A stretch of 10,962 nucleotides of DNA from JAZRUY01 sp045598845. Its GTDB lineage: Bacteria > Verrucomicrobiota > Lentisphaeria > Victivallales > Victivallaceae. The stretch lies in contig JAZRUY010000167.1 in assembly GCA_045598845.1 (NCBI GenBank), positions 1 to 10,962 on the forward strand, given 5' to 3'. The notes below the pieces were generated by a model. The model did no database searches and was not told where the DNA came from. It saw only the letters and a list, made by a program, of their open reading frames with translations. A program made the translations under genes and the position numbers. Shown here piece after piece: positions 9,301 through 10,962 of the stretch. Every line of letters starts with the position of its first letter. Position 1 is the stretch's first letter.

Positions 9301-10650
9301 ATTTCCGCCGTCAAGCACAACCGAACCGGCAGTACCTCCCCAAAGGAACATTTCCGCCCCGGTATTCACAACAGTATTGTTAACCTTGCCGGTTTCCAAA
9401 ATCCAGAGTTTGTCACCGGTTTCGCAGACCATACTGTCAACAACGGAGGTAATATGCCGGTACATATCCACGGAGGCATCATAGAAAATTATGCCGCCGA
9501 CAGTACTTCTGATATCAGAATCAAGGGAGAAAACCTCCGCACCGGATTTCACAACGATGTCACCGGCCTTGCAGTCCTCAATAACCGCAAAAGCGCCGGA
9601 GGAAACACACAAAAGCCCGCCCTGCACACTGCATACCGCATAACCGCCGGAGGAAACCACCGCATGCGCACCGCTATTGAGCGCCATGGAACGGACAACC
9701 GCCCTGCCCTGCACATACATGGTACCGCCGTCAGAAATCTCAGCGCCGGAAACATCGCTGCCGGAATCGGCGACCAGATAACCGAAACGATTGACAACCG
9801 CGCCGGACGCCGCGCCGCCATCTTTCACATACATACTGCCGCGGTTAACGACCGTACCGCAAGCGGTACCGCCGGAAACAATCTCGACCTCGCCGCGGTC
9901 ATCAAGCACAAAACCGCTCAACACACCATCGGCAAGCGAAAAATCCGAACCGCCGGCGGTACCGGTAAAAACCGTATCCGGAGCCACGGTAAGATAAATT
10001 TCAGCCCCGGCAAGAACATCGGCGCCGCGGACTTCCGCACCGGCAAGCACAGTCAATTCACCGAGTTTGCGAACCTCGATGCCGGAAACAAAAACTCCGG
10101 AACCGGCGGCGAACTTACCGCCGGAACAAAGCACAGCGTCAAAAGCGGAAGCGCCGGAAGCGACATTCAGGGCGGCGCCGGCGCTGACAACGGCGCCGGT
10201 CGCCGCACCGCCGGCAAGTACATCCATAACGCCGGTTTTCTTTAAGGTAACACCATCGGCCGCCGCACCGGAGGTAACCGTAACCGTACCGGAATTGACA
10301 GTGGCGGCACTGACGACAGCACCGGAGGTTAAAGTGAGAACAGCGGCGGAGTTGACCGTGGTCTTGGTGACAACGGCGCCGGAATCAACCGTCATCACGC
10401 CGCCGTTCAAGGTAGTGGAGGTAACCGAACCGGCGGAAACATTAAATCCGGCGCCGCCGGCAACCGTCGTGCCGCTGGCCGCCCCTCCTATAACATTCAT
10501 CACTCCGCCGGCGGTAAGGGTAACACGCCTGGCGGTACCGGAATCATAAACATACACTTCAACATCACGGCCGAAAGTGACGTTGGACACCACGGCCGCG
10601 CTTTTGACCAGTTCGCCGTTGGACCAGATTTCGATGTTCTTTTTACTCAT
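1..10650 (-). CDS. Giant AIDA-type strand-loop-strand repeat surface protein (3'-partial)
   Basis: One open frame of 3,550 codons without a stop, cut by the window's left edge. The start is ATG at 10650-10648. An in-frame TGA lies upstream at 10683-10681 with no ATG, GTG or TTG between, and a GGGGTG site sits 5 nt before the ATG. The N-terminus MSKKNIEIWSNGELVKSAAV is hydrophilic and passes straight into repeats, so no Sec signal is visible. Most of the protein is rungs of about 19 residues, such as GRMYVKSGGVAGGVSVDNG, typical of AIDA-I/Ag43-like passenger stalks that fold as a right-handed beta-solenoid. Interruptions are three homologous non-repeat modules, a WYDxxG repeat domain, a charged insert and two C-terminal PPC-like domains. 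The likely role is adhesion or a cell-surface fibre; in the AIDA family Ser/Thr of such repeats can be O-heptosylated. No beta-barrel, secretion partner or heptosyltransferase is in view. Family assignment is strong; function and export route are inferred. Confidence 0.93.
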   Translation of the reverse strand, partial: MSKKNIEIWSNGELVKSAAVVSNVTFGRDVEVYVYDSGTARRVTLTAGGVMNVIGGAASGTTVAGGAGFNVSAGSVTSTTLNGGVMTVDSGAVVTKTTVNSAAVLTLTSGAVVSAATVNSGTVTVTSGAAADGVTLKKTGVMDVLAGGAATGAVVSAGAALNVASGASAFDAVLCSGGKFAAGSGVFVSGIEVRKLGELTVLAGAEVRGADVLAGAEIYLTVAPDTVFTGTAGGSDFSLADGVLSGFVLDDRGEVEIVSGGTACGTVVNRGSMYVKDGGAASGAVVNRFGYLVADSGSDVSGAEISDGGTMYVQGRAVVRSMALNSGAHAVVSSGGYAVCSVQGGLLCVSSGAFAVIEDCKAGDIVVKSGAEVFSLDSDIRSTVGGIIFYDASVDMYRHITSVVDSMVCETGDKLWILETGKVNNTVVNTGAEMFLWGGTAGSVVLDGGNLDADDGNITDLIVSSGTADVSVALAGNLNVSGGTAGVVSVGGNVSVSAGTAEISGDVGGKLAASGGTASVGGGVSGPLEVTGGASVALTGTAEGSKKIVENVSVDKDSTLTVAAGVTLSGRIYTGAPDVVKLSANTGIDFSLGDYESGDAPLLNNWSFISGREDAVYTVTADLNSLEEMTYRLAGGAADFDSVITVKDQNNTVLGTVSCGEDIVRGDFCFFLFKGTDAAGDVVLSLDVSGDGVGEGVKLYKDGVLIEERSRYVWRTVARGAQFDRVEVYGGGYAENITVDAGGAADVSGGEVKLITVNGNGKLVVAGGKITELYEHGGEVSGDLSNVKFVTDTFGGVVVESGNRMTVHSGTVAGGSGVDNNVLLAGAEAEVYAGGIIDGLTVSSGAELTVDYNAQATGIAAESGAVLKVFIDSDTWISGTYADRVFEAENGMVANYTVTAGGTLELAKKASALRPVVNDGLLNVSSGAIVFSAVIAGNGSAVINGKAENTVVESGGAAVINSEKSQEVQSTTVNAGGEVTVNGYAYDTIITSGGEVDVTGEIELVDVGSGAVLGAGSGAIVSAVTVHTGAEVNVAAGAKISGMTLAGADYEAVAGVGYNGVEVAGVALYTSSSDGTCEWVTGYQSAGLSVGGNASVSSLNVGDNAVVIISGGAVASADVSGGVVSITDTDIRGVVVKGGVVSLDGVIADRIDSGNSRLAVAGGEVSAADTSLTDVVVAGGKLILGSGTTAAYEEEHPVDSDMEIVHSGVVVTGGEVEIADAVSVANIMVRGNGKVVLKSGASVSRVDAYNGNVDLVIDSATDFMINYDLIKGRTYIDQDQIHWQEYLNARRRFGVTTYASAGKEYRALYEEHLDGNGQYVEGDVVISRGTTVRFDCDNYTIGRQSGTSAVLKEAGGAVYFGGEELEFASNTFSGGTYSGNVTVHKNTTASGITIAAGGDLHVYSGGIADEVKEAGGYVAFDPGAEVTFASNNRFTAGSDWSGCATLHSGATAEGGEFSSGELYVYAGGMLSGTRVSKDAVVDLSSGASASGIAENGGAVIVSAGASADFIANTFSDMTLSGIVTVHSGTVASHNVISGGDIRVYDGGIASDTLVRGGKMTVNAGGSAGFTVLDNLAVFDVMHGAHASDVELRNAKLHVAGNPEQESESGLVDGKILISDRGSMTVYDVGSASGADGTAVSSGGSVTVMRGGYIGNFEFLSGASLAINAGAYGTGNVISAGAALTLEVDTATNADFIYRDGDTEDRITATGGTLEATGSEYRLYSGMTVTLRDGASADKFEILSGAVLNISAGASAASDVVAGGIVNVYGNRESSDYMYRYASDGWYNNSGEKISAPNLVIFIQSYDKNGKLVSNDSADAVTKFNVDTWETFYISAPEFVKLQWYDSDGVPVASDDGTAHYKFENGQWYRKIVETVDDEEKTANVKIEDGSPDADIISAFMKDQWYDAEGIPADASSGVYNYRCYYTPDGEEHWDWYNSADEEIDRPAFTDQWYDRDGNKVSAGSDAAQFHQVGSFWYSRSGAEINVPLRVNAPVEGFKYDANGVPVDYGRLTSAVVSSGGTVNVSAYGRMSGGAVNDGGTVNVGQNGAAEYVSVSAGGRISVSAGGLMTGMKINSSGLVKVAGSAVRAVVNYNGVMEVTGSASDTTINHFGRVTVMNGGSVDSTTVNSDGVLDVRKGAEASGTLLNSNGSMLLAGSAAGVEDNGTVRVLSGGVISGLTVSSSGSAFVSSHGSALGAEVSHGGELSVLSGGSVCLGGEDKVMAIEAGAVVSAYKGAVFSFDITERTVGSGATYLLNDWSLVAGGNDARYIVVVADNQSIGSYVLAGKADGFTGTVTVRGSDGAAYGTVSVDGMLIYNNRQYKLSVGTDKNLLLTIDDGAKVRVTRGGYLISAADVMSDVEVGENSAYAGDTLTVLSGGSVFGAGVFDGGYADVKSGGWVSGILVHDGGKMDASGSVTGVTVSSGAVMSAGDGAGINTVVVEKLGVLTAGSGAHVTGVNLNGGLMTVLSGAGVENVTMDSGCGFDVKAGAEVVSGVTVNSAGLIVSSGVSMTGVDLAGNGTVTVKAGGLADTVAVSNGKASVSGTVTGLTLGDASVHIKQGGVLSAAEIYSNGRLFVSGNASAVNVSSGSMTVVSGGSAENITAYENGVLVVSGLVSFVAVDSGVMYVRSDGTAWDTEVTGNGSMYVSGAASGVDLNAGNLTVRSGGSVSGVTVDSAARLNVGADGYAGGIGVNAFGAMYVSSTGAAGTVEVNSSGRIYVRNGGGVSGISVNGDGRAYVSASGSASDAVIHAGGRLTVGGGGYVSGVVANSSGVLALSAGAVVSNVEIHGATLGIVSGAVVSGAVVNHSGRITVSSGGSADGVNVASFGRMYVKSGGVAGGVSVDNGGSMFISSGVSAVSLVENGGYISLADGAEAGFVSHTVRGAVLSGGVTVHSNTVISGSLLQLGSMYVYDGGAVSGLNVSRGSLRLYDGASPAGVSALESGSVYISSGGVLSGAEVKSSGALYVRDGGSVSSLAVFDGGEAAVSAGASADGASVNGGSLLVKRNAVISGVTVNSGELALSGTASGTVVSGGLFTVNNKAVAAGVIQRGGAVDVSGSATSVEASSGALNVSAGGVLAGVLACSAAAVNVYHGGITSDITVQEGAVLSVYDGGSAGNLWLGFNNASASVLAGGKLSAATVAAGGKLGADGGAVSGITVEADGELSVGDDGIARDITVSGGLVTVSAGGEITGHISLDSAGSLVLGKDAVLDFAAVDLEPQGWSLNPDMLVNDWSRVTGNGAALFITVEGELGHIEDGAYVLAGNAGSWNPDTVVTVRNSDGQEFGGLKVGGSIVYDGKDYSLSLDKIGNLILKVGDGEPHWEPEILSVGGELDGRVSVGSPAEYRLAFDDEAAYKFTVAGLRGEVAGDITFTVFDIADPDNVVYQTKFDAGKPVWVSGSCVLGKDDKTYGVKIEAGRDSDASVSYVIRMDMDDDTVDAAENNPALKINDGASGSVGELNKVDIRRISLEDDARVSGTYRFTLSGLENRVWFQLLDSEGELINSSDDLSGVEADTVEFTDISAADGINYLAVRAVDGKDTVYTMRMHREDD
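361..660 (-). other. PPC-like beta domain 1 (residues ~3331-3430)
   Basis: A beta-sandwich-like stretch after module C. It has VSVGSPAEYRLAFDDEAAYK, then FTVAGL, FTVFDIADPDNVVYQ, a VWVSGSCVLG strand and a YGVKIEAGRDSD segment ending in VSYVIRMD. The order resembles bacterial pre-peptidase C-terminal domains, which commonly sit near the end of secreted bacterial proteins. The match is by eye and modest. Confidence 0.45.
697..1020 (-). other. Non-repeat module C (residues ~3211-3318)
   Basis: Third copy of the A/B module and the one that closes the solenoid. It contains LDFAAVDLEP, MLVNDWSRVTG, a FITVEG strand, YVLAGNAGSW, VVTVRNSDGQEFGGLKVGG, IVYDGKDYSLSLD and GNLILKVGDGE. Its match to module B is clear across the whole length, especially NDWS, YVLAG, VTVR-x-SDG and the Y-x-LS strand. 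Confidence 0.65.
1021..3630 (-). repeat. Longest AIDA-like stalk, ~45 rungs (residues ~2341-3210)
   Basis: About 870 residues of almost uninterrupted 18-20-residue rungs. Examples are GRITVSSGGSADGVNVASF, GSVYISSGGVLSGAEVKSS and GALYVRDGGSVSSLAVFDG. Strand positions carry alternating Val/Ile/Leu, often with an aromatic in MYV or IYV, and turns carry SGG or DGG. The many Ser/Thr next to Gly are the kind of site O-heptosylated in AIDA-I-like proteins, but no modifying enzyme is visible here. Confidence 0.88.
3631..3960 (-). other. Non-repeat module B (residues ~2231-2340)
   Basis: Second copy of the module seen at 8512-8940 and 697-1020. Motifs in order are VFSFDI, YLLNDWSLV, YIVVVAD, YVLAGKADGF, TVTVRGSDGAAYGTVSVDG, LIYNNRQYKLSVG and a NLLLTID strand. 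It is shorter than A and lacks its cysteine pair. Its likely fold is a small beta sandwich or beta cap, which is inference. No named family recognised. Confidence 0.65.
3961..4620 (-). repeat. AIDA-like stalk 3 (residues ~2011-2230)
   Basis: Regular rungs between the WYDxxG domain and module B, for example GRVTVMNGGSVDSTTVNSDG and GVISGLTVSSSGSAFVSSHG. It contains a local 24-bp in-frame tandem duplication at 4454-4496 that gives two successive SVSAGG motifs. It ends with SVCLGGEDKVMAIEAGAVVS, immediately before module B. Confidence 0.8.
4621..5340 (-). repeat. WYDxxG aromatic repeat domain (residues ~1771-2010)
   Basis: About five tandem units of ~40-48 residues (one, with an acidic insertion, ~62), entirely unlike the stalk. 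A unit runs ISAPxFVxxQWYDxDGxPV, then a Y-x-F strand, then WYxxxGxEI. Anchors are ISAP at 1793 and 1833; QSYD, QWYD, QWYD, QWYD and FKYD at ~1803, 1842, 1903, 1951 and 1997; and second-half WY at 1785, 1867, 1935 and 1976. The first two complete units are 39-40 residues apart with Lys-Phe and Trp kept in register. The array starts with a half unit and ends with a half unit. Half units of ~20 residues with WY hairpins recall choline-binding/GW-type repeats in general shape only; I do not claim homology. Confidence 0.65.
5341..6000 (-). repeat. AIDA-like stalk segment (residues ~1551-1770)
   Basis: Rungs such as GGKMTVNAGGSAGFTVLDN and GGSVTVMRGGYIGNFEFLSG continue the solenoid pattern. Spacing is less regular than in the long stalk at 1021-3630. 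Looser loops include a GNPEQESESG stretch near residue 1580 and a YRDGDTEDRITATGG stretch near residue 1697. The segment ends abruptly where the aromatic WYDxxG domain begins. Confidence 0.7.
6001..6603 (-). repeat. Composite higher-order repeat, three copies (residues ~1350-1550)
   Basis: Above the ~19-residue rung there is a longer unit of about 60-80 residues present three times. Each copy has a KEAGG- or AENGG-like start, then an EFASNTF-type motif (FASNTF, FASNNRF, FIANTF), a GxVTVHSGT-like strand and a DLxVYxGGIA-like end. Copies begin near residues 1350, 1410 and 1493. The arrangement suggests amplification of a three- to four-rung block, followed by divergence. Confidence 0.55.
6616..6900 (-). 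other. Charged, aromatic insert (residues ~1251-1345)
   Basis: A stretch unlike the Gly/Val/Ser repeats around it. It contains DFMINYDLIKGRTYIDQDQ, then HWQEYLNARRRFG, then KEYRALYEEHLDG, and ends near TVRFDCDNYTIG. It is rich in Tyr, Arg, Glu, Asp and Gln, and parts could be helical. The frame stays open with the same register on both sides, so this is an in-frame insert and not a frameshift. No family recognised. Confidence 0.55.
6901..8511 (-). repeat. AIDA-like stalk 2 (residues ~714-1250)
   Basis: Solenoid-type rungs resume after module A, for example GGYAENITVDAGGAADVSGG and VVESGGAAVINSE. Several rungs carry longer loops that break the period. One is a DSDTWISGTYADRVFEAEN stretch (residues ~972-990). 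Another is an ALYTSSSDGTCEWVTGYQ stretch (residues ~1067-1084). A third is an acidic AYEEEHPVDSDM loop (residues ~1191-1202). These loops are where ligand contact or protease sites would be expected, but nothing in the sequence proves either. Confidence 0.8.
8512..8940 (-). other. Non-repeat module A (residues ~571-713)
   Basis: A globular-looking beta-rich stretch interrupting the repeats. Key features in order are DFSLG, LLNNWSFISG, a YTVTADL strand, YRLAGGAADF, an ITVKDQNNTVLGTV hairpin, a SCGEDIV segment with two nearby cysteines, and VVLSLDVSG. It aligns by eye with modules B and C through the shared series NDWS-like motif, Y-x-LAG-x-A, VTV-x4-G-x3-GTV-x-V, then an alternating hydrophobic strand. 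After it comes VKLYKDGVLIEE before repeats resume. I do not recognise a named family. It may act as a cap or spacer between solenoid segments. Confidence 0.6.
8941..10563 (-). repeat. AIDA-like stalk 1 (residues ~30-570)
   Basis: Degenerate rungs of 18-20 residues begin almost at the start codon. Examples are GGVMNVIGGAASGTTVAGGA, GGVMTVDSGAVVTKTTVNS and GSMYVKDGGAASGAVVNRFG. The usual pattern is a short beta strand (xMxV), a turn (xSGG), a small-residue loop (xAS) and a second strand (xxVVxxG). This region has more cysteines than the rest of the protein (around residues 135, 284, 366, 378, 384 and 420). Near residues 461-545 the rung shortens to 16-17 residues. The rungs are diverged from one another, so the array is old rather than freshly duplicated. 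Confidence 0.85.
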
Positions 10651-10655
10651 TTTTA

Positions 10656-10661
10656 CACCCC
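10656..10661 (-). promoter_or_regulatory. Ribosome-binding site of the giant gene
   Basis: GGGGTG on the gene strand, separated from the ATG by TAAAA (5 nt). It pairs with the 16S 3' end (GGAGGTG consensus) with one G-U wobble. A second purine run, AAAGGAAG, lies 14 nt from the ATG and is too far to be the main site. The RBS supports the ATG at 10650 as the true start. Confidence 0.6.
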
Positions 10662-10691
10662 GTACTTCCTTTGGAGGTTTTCAAATATATA

Positions 10692-10697
10692 ATTATA
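10692..10697 (-). promoter_or_regulatory. Candidate -10 box (TATAAT)
   Basis: A perfect TATAAT on the gene strand, in an AT-rich stretch downstream of the terminator and 41 nt before the ATG. Transcription would begin near 10684, giving a leader of about 35 nt. No good TTGACA lies 16-18 bp upstream; the hexamer there is about AACTGC. The promoter may therefore depend on an activator, or use another sigma factor. Confidence 0.45.
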
Positions 10698-10717
10698 AGT
10701 TTTTCTATATTTCAGCA

Positions 10718-10740
10718 GTTGTTTTCCACAGGTAAACAAC
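10718..10740. promoter_or_regulatory. Inverted repeat, possible operator
   Basis: Perfect 7-bp arms, GTTGTTT and AAACAAC, separated by 9 bp. It lies just upstream of the candidate -10 box, roughly where the -35 region and an upstream activator or repressor site would be. Arms of this length in AT-rich DNA can occur by chance. Confidence 0.3.
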
Positions 10741-10758
10741 CGTATAAAAACGAACGAG

Positions 10759-10789
10759 AAAAAGCCATCCGCGTACAACCGCGGACGGC
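10759..10789 (-). terminator. Rho-independent terminator of the preceding transcript
   Basis: On the minus strand, GCCGTCCGCG pairs with CGCGGATGGC as a 10-bp stem with one G-U pair and a 6-nt loop (GTTGTA), followed at once by TTTTT. It lacks a T-run on the plus side, so it acts on the minus strand. It lies upstream of the giant gene's promoter and would end transcription coming from beyond the right edge, including the pentanucleotide tract. Confidence 0.75.
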
Positions 10790-10829
10790 AAAACAAACAA
10801 GAATACAAATAAAGGGGAAAAACAACAAA

Positions 10830-10841
10830 TAGCCTAGGCTA
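10830..10841. other. 12-bp perfect palindrome
   Basis: TAGCCTAGGCTA is its own reverse complement and lies 9 bp from the pentanucleotide tract. It could be a protein-binding site, or chance. It contains the TAG that closes the minus-strand frame running through the tract. Confidence 0.3.
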
Positions 10842-10847
10842 AGCGGC

Positions 10848-10920
10848 CTCTGCTCTGCTCTGCTCTGCTCTGCTCTGCTCTGCTCTGCTCTGCTCTGCTC
10901 TGCTCTGCTCTGCTCTGCTC
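10848..10920. repeat. Tandem pentanucleotide tract, (TGCTC)14
   Basis: Fourteen perfect TGCTC units at 10851-10920, preceded by a partial CTC; on the minus strand it reads (GAGCA)14. A perfect tract of this length is prone to slipped-strand copy-number change. As 5 is not a multiple of 3, each change would shift any reading frame through it. The tract has no stop in any frame: minus frames give cyclic EQSRA, plus frames cyclic CSALL. It lies upstream of the terminator at 10759-10789, so a direct effect on the giant gene's own transcript is not expected unless there is read-through. Confidence 0.95.
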
Positions 10921-10962
10921 AAAACAAAAAAGCACAGCGGCGCACTCGCCTTAAAACAATCG

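Noticed and set aside
10848..10920. CRISPR array
   Set aside because: Perfect contiguous 5-bp units with no spacers; this is a simple sequence repeat.
10921..10954. Possible second minus-strand terminator (GGCG-AGTG-CGCC followed later by TTTTTT)
   Set aside because: The stem is only 4 bp and 7 nt separate it from the T-run, so it does not make a convincing terminator.
10851..10962. Plus-strand gene with an opa-like signal peptide encoded by the TGCTC tract
   Set aside because: No ATG, GTG or TTG precedes the tract on the plus strand from 10801, and stops are present there. Only CTG codons within the tract could start it. Two plus frames do stay open to the window edge, so this is unproven, not excluded.

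Overview
This window is almost entirely one giant protein-coding gene on the minus strand. It starts at an ATG at 10650-10648 and runs without a stop codon to base 1, where the window cuts it: at least 3,550 codons, with the C-terminus missing. I translated the whole frame by hand. It reads as a repetitive surface or secreted protein of the AIDA / strand-loop-strand autotransporter-passenger type: rungs of about 18-20 residues, rich in Gly, Val, Ser, Ala and Thr, with recurring [VI]xVxSGG and [GS]xMYVxxGG patterns.

Layout from N- to C-terminus (right to left): no signal peptide; repeat stalk 1 (residues ~30-570), including a stretch of tighter 16-17-residue rungs; non-repeat module A (571-713); stalk 2 (714-1250); a charged, aromatic insert (1251-1345); a composite higher-order repeat (1350-1550); more stalk (1551-1770); an aromatic WYDxxG repeat domain (1771-2010); stalk 3 (2011-2230); module B (2231-2340), homologous to A; the longest uninterrupted stalk (2341-3210); module C (3211-3318), homologous to A and B; then two beta-rich domains resembling bacterial pre-peptidase C-terminal (PPC) domains, the second reaching the window edge.

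The remaining 312 bases (10651-10962) are an AT-richer intergenic region. Reading in the gene's direction it holds a (GAGCA)14 tandem pentanucleotide tract, a 12-bp palindrome, a good Rho-independent terminator, an inverted repeat, a consensus TATAAT box and a GGGGTG ribosome-binding site. The terminator lies between the pentanucleotide tract and the gene, so the tract probably belongs to the preceding transcript.

The organism cannot be named from one gene. Very long AIDA-repeat proteins without a signal peptide, with codons mostly ending in C or G, fit gut Lentisphaerota/Verrucomicrobiota (Victivallis-like) or some Pseudomonadota or Desulfovibrio-type bacteria. The first is my preference, from memory only. 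No transposase, phage, CRISPR, tRNA or rRNA signal is visible.
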